46,496 bases of DNA from Comamonadaceae bacterium. GTDB taxonomy: Bacteria > Pseudomonadota > Gammaproteobacteria > Burkholderiales > Burkholderiaceae_C. The stretch covers positions 1-46,496 of the forward strand of contig JAIXOZ010000139.1 in the NCBI GenBank assembly GCA_027486495.1. The letters run 5' to 3'. Numbering within the stretch: the first letter of the stretch is position 1; each line of letters begins with the position of its first letter. The position numbers were made by a program, and so were the translations under genes. Below the pieces are notes generated by a model. It searched no databases and was not told the origin of the DNA. It worked only from the letters and a program-made list of their open reading frames with translations. Below are positions 7,018-15,452 of this stretch, in pieces.

Positions 7018-8556
7018 TCAGACCTTGTCCAGCCCCGCCCGCGTGGCATCCGCTTGTTCACGAATCAGCGCCTTGTCTTCTTCACTCATGCGGCCCACAT
7101 GCTTGACCATGAGCGCGGTACGCGGGTTGCCTGCAAAGCCTTGCTCATGGCGGATCAAGAAATCCCAATACAGCGTGGTCATGGGGCAAGCGTTGGGGCC
7201 GGTGCGCACTTCGGGCTGGTAGCGGCAGCCTTTGCAGTAGTTGCTCATGCGGCTGATGTATTGCCCGCTGGCCACATAGGGTTTGCTGGTGAAGCGCCCG
7301 CCGTTGGCGTGCAAGGCCATGCCCAGGGTGTTGGGCGTTTCCACCCATTCCACCGCGTCCACATACATGGCGCGGTACCAAGCGCTGACTTGCTGCGGTG
7401 ACAGCCCAGCCAGCACGGCAAACTGTCCGGTGACCATGAGGCGCTGGATGTGGTGGGCGTAGCCGAGTTGCAGGCTTTGGCCGATGGTCGCTTGCATGCA
7501 GGCCATGTGCGTCTGGCCCGTCCAGTACCAAGCGGGCAAGTCGCGGGTGTGGCCGTAGTGGTTGGATTCGGCCATGTGTGGCATGTCCAGCCAATACACG
7601 CCGCGAATGAACTCGCGCCAGCCCAGCACCTGGCGAATGAATCCCTCCACGCTGGCCAGTGGCAAGCCGCGGGCGTGGAAGGCCTGTTCGGCCGCCACGA
7701 TCACCTCACGCGGATTGAGCAGGTGCAGGTTCAGGCTGCTGCCCACCAGCGCGTGCCAGCCAAAGGGCAACGTCGTCCACATCGCGTCTTGCCAAGCACC
7801 AAAATTCTCCAAGCGCTGGTCGATGAAATGTTGCAGCGCCAAGAGCGCGTCTTCGCGGGTCACGGGCCAAGCAAAGTGCTCGAGCGTGCCCGGATGCCGT
7901 GCAAAGCGGGTTTGCACCAGCGCGATCACGTCTTGTGTCACGCGGTCGGGCGCAAAACGAGCCGGTGGCGGCACGGTGCCGGGGCCTTTCGCGCCAAAGC
8001 CTTTGCGGTTGTCGGCATCAAAATTCCATTGGCCGCCAACAGGTTCTTTGCCCTCCATCAGGATGCCGTGGCGTTTGCGCATCTCGCGGTAAAAGAACTC
8101 CATTCGAAGTTCTTTTTTGTCGCCTGCCCATTTGGCAAACGCGTCGCGGCTGCACAAAAAATGAGTGTCAGCCACCCAGCGCAGCAGCACCTTGGCCTGC
8201 GCAGCGACGTCTTCGATCAGCCGTTCCATGCGCCAAGCCCCGGCCTCCATCACCACCAGGGCTTTGGGGCGGTCGGTGCTCAGGGCCAAGGCCAAGCGTC
8301 CCGCAAAGTCTGGTGGCAGTTCCGCGTCGTCCAGCTTCATATAAGTGGAAGGCCAGCGGCGGCGGTGCGCTTCGTTGGCAAAGTGCCGCATGCCGGACAA
8401 AAAGATCGCGATTCGGGCTTGGTGGTTCCACACCTCATCGGCTTCGCTGTCGGCCTCGATCATCAAAAGACGGTCTTGGGCGGGATCAAAGTCGGCCAAG
8501 GCCGGGTTGTCCCAGCCGAGCTGGTCGCCCAAAACCAATATCAGGTGACGTGTCAT
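7018..8556 (-). CDS. Iron-sulfur cryptochrome/photolyase (PhrB / FeS-BCP family)
   Basis: A 512-residue protein starting MTRHLILVLGDQL, typical of the deoxyribodipyrimidine-photolyase-related group. Four cysteines (in HMACMQ, NYCKGC and PNACPM) have spacings of 88, 3 and 13 residues, the same as the four cluster-ligating cysteines I recall for Agrobacterium PhrB (C350, C438, C441, C454). It should therefore bind a [4Fe-4S] cluster plus FAD and repair (6-4) photoproducts with blue light, or act as a light sensor. The start at 8556 gives the usual length; the frame is open further upstream but lacks family similarity there. It lies downstream of the DUF2256 gene on the same strand and is divergent from the oxidative-stress operon beginning with glutathione peroxidase. 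Confidence 0.93.
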   Translation of the reverse strand: MTRHLILVLGDQLGWDNPALADFDPAQDRLLMIEADSEADEVWNHQARIAIFLSGMRHFANEAHRRRWPSTYMKLDDAELPPDFAGRLALALSTDRPKALVVMEAGAWRMERLIEDVAAQAKVLLRWVADTHFLCSRDAFAKWAGDKKELRMEFFYREMRKRHGILMEGKEPVGGQWNFDADNRKGFGAKGPGTVPPPARFAPDRVTQDVIALVQTRFARHPGTLEHFAWPVTREDALLALQHFIDQRLENFGAWQDAMWTTLPFGWHALVGSSLNLHLLNPREVIVAAEQAFHARGLPLASVEGFIRQVLGWREFIRGVYWLDMPHMAESNHYGHTRDLPAWYWTGQTHMACMQATIGQSLQLGYAHHIQRLMVTGQFAVLAGLSPQQVSAWYRAMYVDAVEWVETPNTLGMALHANGGRFTSKPYVASGQYISRMSNYCKGCRYQPEVRTGPNACPMTTLYWDFLIRHEQGFAGNPRTALMVKHVGRMSEEDKALIREQADATRAGLDKV

Positions 8557-8582
8557 GCCTTGTCTTTCGTGGAAGGGGGCGT

Positions 8583-8753
8583 TCAGGAGCGGGGGGTTTT
8601 GGCTTTGTCGGCTCTGCAACGGTCGCTGCAATAGAGCACGCTGTCCCAGTTCTTAGCCCAGCTCTTGCGCCAGCTCATGGCTCGCCCACAAACGGCGCAA
8701 GGTTTTTGGGGTAAATCCTGTTTGTTCCCTTTAAAACCCGAGGGTTTGGGCAT
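8583..8753 (-). CDS. DUF2256 small zinc-finger protein
   Basis: A 56-residue protein, MPKPSGFKGN at the start, with LPQKPCAVCGRAMSWRKSW, a central WDSVLYCSDRC and a basic tail. The CxxC and CxxxC pairs probably bind one zinc ion, and the WRKxWAKxW pattern is the DUF2256 signature. In many proteobacteria this tiny gene accompanies cryptochrome/photolyase-related genes; here it is 26 bp upstream of one on the same strand, so the two probably form one transcript. Its role is unknown; a structural or DNA-binding partner of the photolyase is one possibility. Confidence 0.88.
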   Translation of the reverse strand: MPKPSGFKGNKQDLPQKPCAVCGRAMSWRKSWAKNWDSVLYCSDRCRADKAKTPRS

Positions 8754-8780
8754 GTCGGTCTCCGGTGAAAAGGGTGTGGC

Positions 8781-8816
8781 GTGACAATGTGTTCAAACAA
8801 GTTTAAACTGATCAGT
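8781..8816 (+). promoter_or_regulatory. Promoter and palindromes in the photolyase / peroxidase divergent region
   Basis: GTGACA (8781-8786) and TAAACT (8804-8809), 17 bp apart, form a plausible sigma-70 promoter for the rightward operon. Two perfect palindromes, GTTTAAAC (8801-8808) and ACTGATCAGT (8807-8816), overlap the -10 region and abut each other. They may bind a regulator serving both directions. TGATC also resembles the -35 element of ChrR-controlled ECF sigma factors, but a matching -10 at a sensible distance from the start codon is absent. Confidence 0.4.
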
Positions 8817-8840
8817 CATAAAATGAATTTTCAAGTGCAA

Positions 8841-9446
8841 ATGAACCACTCATGGGTAAAACAATGGGGGCCCAGCCTGCTGCTGGCCTTGGTGGCTGCC
8901 GTGCTCGGATTGGGGCTTGAAGCTGCGCAGGCCACCCCTCAAAAAGGTGGCCAAGCGGTGGCTTGCCCCGCCATCCTCAACCACACCTTTGACCGTCTGC
9001 AGGACGAAAAGCCCCAATCGCTGTGCCAGTACGCCGGCAAGGTCGTGCTGGTGGTCAACACCGCCAGTTTTTGCGGTTTCACGTCCCAATACAAAGGCCT
9101 GGAAGCCCTGAACACCCAGCACAAAGACCAGGGTTTGGTCGTGCTTGGCTTTCCTTCCAATGACTTCGCGCAAGAAAAAGGCAGCAACAAGGACATCGCC
9201 AACTTTTGCGAAAGCACCTTCGGTGTGAAGTTCCCGATGTTCACCAAAACCCAGGTCACCGGCGATGGCGCGGCGCCCTTGTTCAAACAACTGACAGCAC
9301 AAACCGGACAAAAGCCCCGCTGGAACTTTCACAAATACCTGATCGGCCGTGATGGCAAGGTCATTGACCAATACAGCAGCATGACCGGACCTGAGAGCAA
9401 AACCTTGCTCTCGGCCATCGACAAAGCGCTGAAAGCCCAGCCATGA
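8841..9446 (+). CDS. Exported glutathione peroxidase-family thiol peroxidase
   Basis: A 201-residue protein with a hydrophobic N-terminal segment (LLLALVAAVLGLGLEAAQA) that looks like a cleavable signal peptide, so it probably acts in the periplasm. The peroxidatic Cys lies in NTASFCGFTSQYKGLEAL (about residue 78), and GFPSNDFAQEKGSN and the WNFHKYLI box complete the glutathione-peroxidase signature. As in most bacterial members selenocysteine is replaced by Cys, so thioredoxin-like donors are the likely reductants. It would reduce lipid and organic hydroperoxides. The start at 8841 is preferred over Met at 8823; neither has a strong ribosome-binding site. First gene of a nine-gene operon; its stop overlaps the next start by 4 bp. 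Confidence 0.9.
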   Translation: MNHSWVKQWGPSLLLALVAAVLGLGLEAAQATPQKGGQAVACPAILNHTFDRLQDEKPQSLCQYAGKVVLVVNTASFCGFTSQYKGLEALNTQHKDQGLVVLGFPSNDFAQEKGSNKDIANFCESTFGVKFPMFTKTQVTGDGAAPLFKQLTAQTGQKPRWNFHKYLIGRDGKVIDQYSSMTGPESKTLLSAIDKALKAQP

Positions 9447-10786
9447 GCGCACCAACCAAGCCGCGCATGAAACTGGCCATCGTGGGTTCGGGCATTTCCG
9501 GCCTGGCCGTGGCCCACACCCTGAAAGACCATGCCGACATCACCGTGTTCGAGGCGGGCGACTATTTTGGCGGCCACACCCACACGGTCGACATCACCTT
9601 GCCCACACCGCAGGGCCCGGTGACGCATGGCGTGGACACGGGTTTTCTGGTGTTCAATGAGCGCACCTACCCCAACCTGATCAACCTGTTTGCCGAGCTG
9701 AAAGTCGAGACCGCGCCGTCCGACATGTCGTTTTCGGTGAAAGTGCCTGGGGCGCTCAACGGCAAAACCTTGGAGTGGAGCGGCACCGACCTGAACAGCG
9801 TGTTCGCGCAGCGCGGCAACTTGGTCAACCCGCGTTTTTGGCGCATGCTGGCCGACGTGATGCGCTTCAACGCCCTGTGCACCCGCATCGCCAAAGAACA
9901 GCGCGAAAAAGAGTTGCAGCAACCACTGTCAGATTTTTTGCGAACGCATCGATTCAGCGAACCGTTTCGCGATTGGTACTTCTTGCCCATGCTGGGCTGC
10001 ATCTGGAGTTGCCCGACCGACCAGATGCTGCAGTTCCCGGTGGCGACGATGATCCGTTTTTGCCACAACCACGGTTTGATTCAGGTGACGAATCGCCCGC
10101 AGTGGTTCAGCGTGGTGGGCGGTGCCCGAAAATACGTCGAGAAAATTCTGGCGGGTGTGCACGACAAGCGCCTGAATACCCCGGTGCGCTTGATTGAGCG
10201 CGACGCCCATGGCGTTCGCATCATCACCGATGGCCATGCCGAGCGCTTTGACCAGGTGGTGATTGCCACGCACACCGACCAAGCGCTCGGCCTGCTGCGT
10301 GAGGCGTCTGGCGAAGAGCGCAGCCTGCTGGGGGCCATTCGTTACCAAGACAACCGCGCCGTGCTGCACACCGATGCCAGCGTGCTGCCCGCCAACCCCA
10401 AGACCTGGGCCGCGTGGAACTACGAACGCGCTGCCAGCAGCGAGCGCGAGTCCTCGCGGGTGTGCCTGCATTACCTGCTCAACCGTTTGCAACGCATCCC
10501 GTTTGCGCAGCCCGTGGTGGTGTCACTCAACCCCTTGCACGACATCGATCCGGCCACCATCGTGGGCGAGTACGACTATGCCCACCCGGTGTTTGACCTG
10601 GGCGCCATCGAGGCGCAAAAGCGTTTGCCCTTGTTGCAAGGCCAACAGCACACCTGGTACGCCGGGGCTTGGACCGGTTATGGCTTCCACGAAGATGGCC
10701 TGAAGTCTGGCCTGCAAGTGGGCCGCGCTTTGCTCAAACTCATCCACGAACAGGTCAGCCCTGTTCAGGACAGACTGGCCGCATGA
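9443..10786 (+). CDS. Flavin amine-oxidase-like protein of lipid-modification operons
   Basis: 447 residues with an N-terminal FAD dinucleotide-binding fold (MKLAIVGSGISGLAVA, then VFEAGDYFGGHTHTV) and an amine-oxidase-like body ending AGAWTGYGFHEDGLKSG. This is the family that sits with DUF1365 and cyclopropane-fatty-acid-synthase genes. In Rhodobacter sphaeroides a relative (RSP_1091, from memory) is needed for furan fatty acid synthesis, where a methylated fatty acyl chain is desaturated. A fatty-acid desaturase or oxidase role is inferred. The start overlaps the glutathione peroxidase stop (ATGA); Met 9 (MKLAIVG) is a possible alternative start. Confidence 0.87.
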   Translation: MSAPTKPRMKLAIVGSGISGLAVAHTLKDHADITVFEAGDYFGGHTHTVDITLPTPQGPVTHGVDTGFLVFNERTYPNLINLFAELKVETAPSDMSFSVKVPGALNGKTLEWSGTDLNSVFAQRGNLVNPRFWRMLADVMRFNALCTRIAKEQREKELQQPLSDFLRTHRFSEPFRDWYFLPMLGCIWSCPTDQMLQFPVATMIRFCHNHGLIQVTNRPQWFSVVGGARKYVEKILAGVHDKRLNTPVRLIERDAHGVRIITDGHAERFDQVVIATHTDQALGLLREASGEERSLLGAIRYQDNRAVLHTDASVLPANPKTWAAWNYERAASSERESSRVCLHYLLNRLQRIPFAQPVVVSLNPLHDIDPATIVGEYDYAHPVFDLGAIEAQKRLPLLQGQQHTWYAGAWTGYGFHEDGLKSGLQVGRALLKLIHEQVSPVQDRLAA

Positions 10787-11574
10787 CACCTACCTCAGCC
10801 CATGCCAACACCGCGCTCATCGGCTGGGGCCAGGTGCGCCACACGCGCCACCGCCCGGCGCACCACGCCTTCGCCTACCCGACGGCGTTTTTGATGCTGC
10901 CCATGCGCAGCTTGCAAGCGGGTGTTTGCCGCACCGATCTGCCCTGCAACCGCAGCTCCTGGTTCGCCTTTCACGATGTCGACCATGGCGATGGCCGTCC
11001 AGCGGAAACTGGCGGGGCCTTGGCTTGGCTCGATGCATTGCTGCAGCGTGAAGGCATCGAGGATGCAAAGGGAGAAGTCTGGCTGCAGGCATTCCCGCGT
11101 GTGCTGGGTCACGCCTTCAAACCCGTGAGTTTTTGGTACGTGCACCGTGCCGATGGCAGCCTCGCCGCCATCGTGGCCGAGGTGAACAACACCTTTGGTG
11201 AGCGCCATTGCTACCTGTTGCCCGAGCCGCAATACGGCCAAACCTTGCTGGCCCACAAGGTGTTCCATGTCTCGCCCTTTTGCGATGTGCAAGGCGAGTA
11301 CCGTTTCCGTTTCATGCGCACAGAGCACAACGGCCAAGACCGCATCGTCGCGCGTGTGGACCATGGCGACGCCGATGGCCCCTTGATCGACACCAGCTGG
11401 AGCGGCGTGCTCGAGCCCGCCACGGCCGCCGCGCTGCGCCGCGTGATGTGGCGCTTTCCGCTGCTGACTTTTGGTGTGGTGGCCCGCATCCACTGGCATG
11501 CGCTTTTGCTTTGGTTGAAAAAAGTACCGTTTTGGCGCAAGCCCGAGCCACCCCGCGATTTTGTGACCCGATGA
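10783..11574 (+). CDS. DUF1365-family protein
   Basis: A 263-residue protein with the DUF1365 hallmarks: an N-terminal GQVRHTRHRPAHHAFAYPTAF, VWLQAFPRVLGHAFKPVSFWYVH, EVNNTFGERHCYLL and KVFHVSPFCDVQGEYRF. The family is almost always next to the flavin amine-oxidase-like and CFA-synthase-like genes, as here, and is thought to take part in making modified membrane fatty acids, but no reaction is established to my knowledge. The ATG overlaps the previous stop by 4 bp and the stop overlaps the next ATG by 4 bp, so translation is coupled on both sides. Confidence 0.92.
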   Translation: MTPTSAHANTALIGWGQVRHTRHRPAHHAFAYPTAFLMLPMRSLQAGVCRTDLPCNRSSWFAFHDVDHGDGRPAETGGALAWLDALLQREGIEDAKGEVWLQAFPRVLGHAFKPVSFWYVHRADGSLAAIVAEVNNTFGERHCYLLPEPQYGQTLLAHKVFHVSPFCDVQGEYRFRFMRTEHNGQDRIVARVDHGDADGPLIDTSWSGVLEPATAAALRRVMWRFPLLTFGVVARIHWHALLLWLKKVPFWRKPEPPRDFVTR

Positions 11575-12848
11575 ACACTGGACCCCACCGGATACCGACC
11601 GCCATGAAGACAGCCCCAAACGCCCAGACCATGGGCCAACGAAACAGCGCGACCATTGCGCACGCCAGTTTGCCCAAAGCTGCAGCACGCTTGCTGGGTC
11701 TTTTGACCCGTCTGAAAATCGGCACACTCACGGTCCACGCGCCCGATGGCAACAACCAGGTCTTTGGCACGCACGAGGCCCCATTTGCCAGTTTGCACAT
11801 CCACCGTTGGGAGATGTGCGCCGAAGTGCTCAAGTCAGGCGACATTGGTTTTGCCGAAGGCTATATGGCCGGAGACTGGACCACGCCCGATTTGGCCGCC
11901 CTGCTGCGCCTGACCATTGCCAACCGCGACCACATCGAAAGCGCCATTTATGGCCACTGGCTGGGGCGTTTGTTCTACCGCATCAATCACCTGCTCAACC
12001 GCAACAACCGCAGCAACAGCCGCAAAAACATCCATGCCCATTACGACCTGGGCAACGCGTTTTACGAGCTGTGGCTGGACGGCACGATGAACTACTCGTC
12101 GGCCTGGTTTGACGGCGACCACAGCCAAGACATGGCCCAAGCCCAAAAAGCCAAGGTACGCCGCGCTTTGCGCATGGTCAATGCCCAACCCGGTGACCGC
12201 GTGCTGGAGATCGGCTGCGGCTGGGGCGCCCTGGCGGAGGCAGCCACCACCGAATTTGGCGCGCACATCACGGGCGTGACCCTGTCCACCGAGCAGCTGG
12301 CTTTTGCCAACGCCCGCATGCAATCGCACGGCGTTCAGCAGCGTGCAGATTTGCGCCTGCAAGACTACCGCGACATCACCGATGGGCCTTACGACGCGGT
12401 GTGCTCGATCGAAATGATCGAGGCGGTGGGCCAGGAATACTGGCCCACTTACTTTCAAACCATCAACCGCATGCTCAAGCCAGGTGGCCGTGCGTGTGTG
12501 CAAAGCATCACGATTGACGACCGGTTTTTTGAGCGCTACTTGCAATCGACCGATTTCATCCAGCAATACATCTTTCCGGGTGGCTGTTTGCCCAGCCCGA
12601 GCGAGTTTCGCAAACAGGCGCAAGCGGCCGGGCTGCAGGTGGTCGATGAGCTGAACTTCGGCCCTGACTACGCCGAGACCCTGCGCCGCTGGCGCGAGAG
12701 TTTTATGGCGCAGCTGGACACCGTGCGGACGCTGAAATTTGACGACCGTTTCATCCGTTTGTGGGAGTTCTATCTGGCCTATTGCGAGGCCGCCTTTGAC
12801 GAGGCCAGCATCGATGTCATCCAGTTCACTTTGGCCAAACCAGCTTGA
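11571..12848 (+). CDS. Cyclopropane-fatty-acid-synthase-like SAM methyltransferase
   Basis: 425 residues. The SAM-binding motif VLEIGCGWGALAE begins near residue 211, preceded by the phospholipid-associated segment HAHYDLGNAFYELWLDGTMNYSSAWF that marks CFA/mycolic-acid methyltransferases, and followed by SIEMIEAVGQEYW and FIQQYIFPGGCLPS. The family transfers a methyl(ene) from S-adenosylmethionine to a double bond of membrane phospholipid acyl chains. In this gene neighbourhood the product could be a cyclopropane, a methyl-branched or, with the flavin protein, a furan fatty acid. Start at 11571 through ATGA overlap; Met at 11604 (MKTAPN) is an alternative. Confidence 0.93.
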   Translation: MNTGPHRIPTAMKTAPNAQTMGQRNSATIAHASLPKAAARLLGLLTRLKIGTLTVHAPDGNNQVFGTHEAPFASLHIHRWEMCAEVLKSGDIGFAEGYMAGDWTTPDLAALLRLTIANRDHIESAIYGHWLGRLFYRINHLLNRNNRSNSRKNIHAHYDLGNAFYELWLDGTMNYSSAWFDGDHSQDMAQAQKAKVRRALRMVNAQPGDRVLEIGCGWGALAEAATTEFGAHITGVTLSTEQLAFANARMQSHGVQQRADLRLQDYRDITDGPYDAVCSIEMIEAVGQEYWPTYFQTINRMLKPGGRACVQSITIDDRFFERYLQSTDFIQQYIFPGGCLPSPSEFRKQAQAAGLQVVDELNFGPDYAETLRRWRESFMAQLDTVRTLKFDDRFIRLWEFYLAYCEAAFDEASIDVIQFTLAKPA

Positions 12849-13468
12849 TGCGCATGCACCGCGTGCAAACCACCCTCTCCAAAGCCCACCCGCACCCATG
12901 GGGCCTGCAGGCGCTGGGCTGTGCGCTGTTGTTGGGTGCGCTCTCAGCTGCGGTGCGGGCACAAGACACAACGGTGATCAGCCCGAATGCGGCTTATTCA
13001 CGCCCCGAAGTGACCGGCTTGAGCGGTGTGGTGCCGACCGCACCCGTGCGCTTGCGGGTCTGGGGTTTTGAGGTCTATGACGCCCGCTTGTGGACCCCTG
13101 TGGGTTTTCGGCACGGCCAGTACATCCAGTTCCCGTTTGCGCTGGAGTTGCAGTATTTGCGCAAACTCGAAGGTGCGGCCATTGCCAACCGATCGATCGA
13201 CGAGATGCGGCGTGTGGGCAGCTTCACCGATGCGCAGGCGCAAAGCTGGGCGGGTGCTATGCGCGAGTTTTTCCCGGATGTGCGTCAGGGCGAACGCATC
13301 ACCGGCATCAATCTGCCTGGCGTTGGGGCCGAGTTCTGGGTCAACGGCCGACGTGCGGGTGTGGTGAAAGACCCGACATTTGCGCGCTTGTTTTTCGGCA
13401 TCTGGCTCGATGAGCGGACGTCTGAGCCCAAAATGCGCGCCCAGCTGCTGCAAGGCTTGCAGCCATGA
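12848..13468 (+). CDS. Exported chalcone-isomerase-like protein
   Basis: 206 residues with a signal peptide (ALGCALLLGALSAAVRAQ, cleavage after ARA/VRA likely). The mature part has RVWGFEVYDARLW, FALELQYLRKLEG and FWVNGRRAGVVKDPTFARLFFGIWLDE, the pattern of the chalcone-isomerase-like domain found in bacterial lipid or stress operons. Bacterial members are generally thought to bind fatty acids or similar ligands rather than isomerise flavonoids; that is family knowledge, not seen here. The ATG overlaps the previous TGA by one base (TGATG). Confidence 0.82.
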   Translation: MRMHRVQTTLSKAHPHPWGLQALGCALLLGALSAAVRAQDTTVISPNAAYSRPEVTGLSGVVPTAPVRLRVWGFEVYDARLWTPVGFRHGQYIQFPFALELQYLRKLEGAAIANRSIDEMRRVGSFTDAQAQSWAGAMREFFPDVRQGERITGINLPGVGAEFWVNGRRAGVVKDPTFARLFFGIWLDERTSEPKMRAQLLQGLQP

Positions 13469-14826
13469 GCGGCGCAGCCTTGCCAGATTCGGTGACTTCG
13501 GCGGCGGTGCCGCGACAGGCCTCGGCCGCATATGGTTTGCTGGGCTTGCCACTGGCCTTTGTGGCCTTGCCGGTGTATGTGCATTTGCCCAATGTGTACG
13601 CTCAGCAGTACGGCGTGACGCTGGCCGCTTTGGGCGCGGTGCTCTTGCTCAGCCGCAGCATTGACGCGGTGGTGGACCCATGGCTCGGGCGTTGGGGCGA
13701 CAAGTTGTACCGCCACTCGTGGCAAGCCGTGTGGCTGGCGGCATTGCTGATGGCGCTGGCCGTGGCGCTGGGCTTTGCGGCCTTGTTTTTTCCGCCTGCA
13801 GCGGCCTTGTCGCCCACGGGTTTGCTGGTGTGGGTGGGTTGCGCACTCACGCTCAGCCACCTGGCCTACAGCGGTTTGGGCATCTTGCACCAGGCCTGGG
13901 CCGCGCGGCAAGGCGGTGGGGGCATGGCGCAAAGCCGTTGGGTCGCGTGGCGCGAGGGTTTTGCGCTGGTGGGGGTGTTGTTGGCGTCGGCCTTGCCCGC
14001 GCTGTGGGGCTGGGGGGCAACCACGGCCTTGCTGGTGCTCATGTTGGCGCTGGGCTTGTTTTATTGGCGGCGGGTGGCACGCAGCGCCGTGGCATCGACC
14101 ATTGCGGTGGATTCCGGGCACGCCGTGGGCAGCCTTTGGCAGCCGTGGCAACACGCGGGCTTTCGCCGATTGCTGATGGTCTTCATGCTCAATGGCTTGG
14201 CCAGCGCCGTGCCCGCGACGCTGGTGCTGTTTTTTGTGCAAGACCTGCTCCAAGCGCCCAAGGCCATGGAGCCGCTGTTTCTGGGTTTGTATTTCGCCGC
14301 CGGGGCACTGTCGTTTCCGCTGTGGCTCAAGGTGATCGACCGCATCGGCCTGCTGCGCACTTGGGCCACAGGCATGGCTTTGTCGGTGTTGGCTTTTGTG
14401 AGTGTGGTCACGCTGGGCGTCGGGGATACCACGGGCTTTTTGGTGGTGTGCGCCCTGTCGGGCATGGCGCTGGGTGCCGATCTGACGGTGCCCGGTGCCC
14501 TGCTCAACCAGCTGATTGACCGCTGTGGTGAGCGCGGCCGCACAGACGGCGCTTTCATGGGCTGGTGGAATTTGGCCACCAAACTCAATCTGGCCTTGGC
14601 CGCTGGGCTGTCGCTGCCATTGCTCGGCCTGTGGGGTTATGCCCCGGGTCAGCAAGGTGCCGATGCCGTGCTGGCGCTGGGCCTGGCTTATGGCTTGCTG
14701 CCTTGTGTGCTCAAGCTTTTGGCCGGACTGGCTTTGTATGCGGGCTTGATGCGTCGCCCTGACTTGATTTCGGGGCCTGAATTGGCGCACCCTTCGGCCC
14801 ATCCTTCGGCTCACCCTTCTGCATGA
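13465..14826 (+). CDS. MFS permease, sugar:cation symporter (GPH)-like
   Basis: A 453-residue polytopic membrane protein with about twelve hydrophobic segments. LLLSRSIDAVVDPWLGRWGD near the N-terminus matches the conserved first cytoplasmic region of GPH-type MFS symporters, and GADLTVPGALLNQLIDRCGERGRTDGAFMGWWNLATKL is the matching second-half motif. The same kind of MFS gene accompanies DUF3833 and SDR genes in ChrR-regulated operons of Rhodobacter (from memory), where its substrate is unknown; a lipid precursor is possible. The extreme C-terminus carries a threefold HPSA tandem repeat. Coupled by ATGA overlap to the previous gene. Confidence 0.87.
   Translation: MSGAALPDSVTSAAVPRQASAAYGLLGLPLAFVALPVYVHLPNVYAQQYGVTLAALGAVLLLSRSIDAVVDPWLGRWGDKLYRHSWQAVWLAALLMALAVALGFAALFFPPAAALSPTGLLVWVGCALTLSHLAYSGLGILHQAWAARQGGGGMAQSRWVAWREGFALVGVLLASALPALWGWGATTALLVLMLALGLFYWRRVARSAVASTIAVDSGHAVGSLWQPWQHAGFRRLLMVFMLNGLASAVPATLVLFFVQDLLQAPKAMEPLFLGLYFAAGALSFPLWLKVIDRIGLLRTWATGMALSVLAFVSVVTLGVGDTTGFLVVCALSGMALGADLTVPGALLNQLIDRCGERGRTDGAFMGWWNLATKLNLALAAGLSLPLLGLWGYAPGQQGADAVLALGLAYGLLPCVLKLLAGLALYAGLMRRPDLISGPELAHPSAHPSAHPSA
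14788..14823 (+). repeat. Three tandem 12-bp units encoding HPSA at the MFS C-terminus
   Basis: The last codons of the MFS gene consist of three near-identical 12-bp units (CACCCTTCGGCC type), each coding His-Pro-Ser-Ala, ending next to the TGA. Such a unit can expand or contract by slippage without changing frame. The tail is unlikely to be in a membrane segment. Confidence 0.85.
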
Positions 14827-14858
14827 GCCGCTTTGAACAAACAACACGGGAGCCCACC

Positions 14859-15452
14859 ATGCAACCACACCCAGCCATGATCCACCGCCGCACAGCCTTG
14901 AGCCGATTGGGCGCTTTGTCCATGGTGGCGGCGACGCCCTTTGTGGCCAGCTGCGCCGGCCCACAGGTGCAACAGTACGCGCAAGAAAAACCGCTGCTTG
15001 ATTTGCGCACCTATTTCACCGGCACCATCGACGCTTGGGGTGTGTTCACTGACCGCAGCGGCCAGGTCGTCAAACGTTTCACCGTGGTGATGGACTGCAG
15101 CTGGAACGGCGACGAAGGCCTGCTGGACGAAGCCTTTGTGTATTCGGACGGCACAAAGCAGCGCCGCGTCTGGCGGCTCAAAGCTGGACCCAACGGCAGC
15201 TACACCGGCCGTGCCGACGATGTGGTGGGCGAGGCTTCGGGCCAAGTCAGCGGCAACGCATTCCGCTGGGGCTACACCCTGGCTTTGCCGGTGGAGGGTC
15301 GGATCTGGAACGTCGACTTTGACGATTGGATGTACCTGATGGACGACCGCGTCATGCTCAACAAAGCCACCATGAGCAAATGGGGCGTGATGCTGGGCGA
15401 AGTCACTTTGTCTTTCACACGCCGCACGCCTTTGGCGGCCAAACCGGGTTGA
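14859..15452 (+). CDS. DUF3833 lipoprotein
   Basis: A 197-residue protein. The N-terminus has RRTALSRLGALSMVAATPFVASC, a signal peptide ending in a lipobox-like VASC, so the mature protein is probably lipid-anchored. The body has LDLRTYFTGTIDAWGVFTDRSG, FVYSDGTKQRRVWRL, WNVDFDDWMYLMDDRVMLN and the final KWGVMLGEVTLSF, which define DUF3833. An ATG at 14823 overlaps the MFS stop, but the ATG at 14859 has a GGGAG ribosome-binding site 6 bp upstream and was chosen. Its role is unknown; it travels with SDR and NTF2-like genes in photo-oxidative stress operons. Confidence 0.88.
   Translation: MQPHPAMIHRRTALSRLGALSMVAATPFVASCAGPQVQQYAQEKPLLDLRTYFTGTIDAWGVFTDRSGQVVKRFTVVMDCSWNGDEGLLDEAFVYSDGTKQRRVWRLKAGPNGSYTGRADDVVGEASGQVSGNAFRWGYTLALPVEGRIWNVDFDDWMYLMDDRVMLNKATMSKWGVMLGEVTLSFTRRTPLAAKPG

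Noticed and set aside
8809..8836. ChrR-type ECF sigma promoter (TGATC with a downstream AAG) ahead of glutathione peroxidase
   Set aside because: The possible -10 element would put the transcript start after the start codon at 8841, and it matches the consensus poorly.
13285..14964. A 559-codon minus-strand frame opposite the MFS gene
   Set aside because: It has the composition of antisense GC-rich shadow coding (Gln, His, Arg and Pro rich) and overlaps three well-supported genes.
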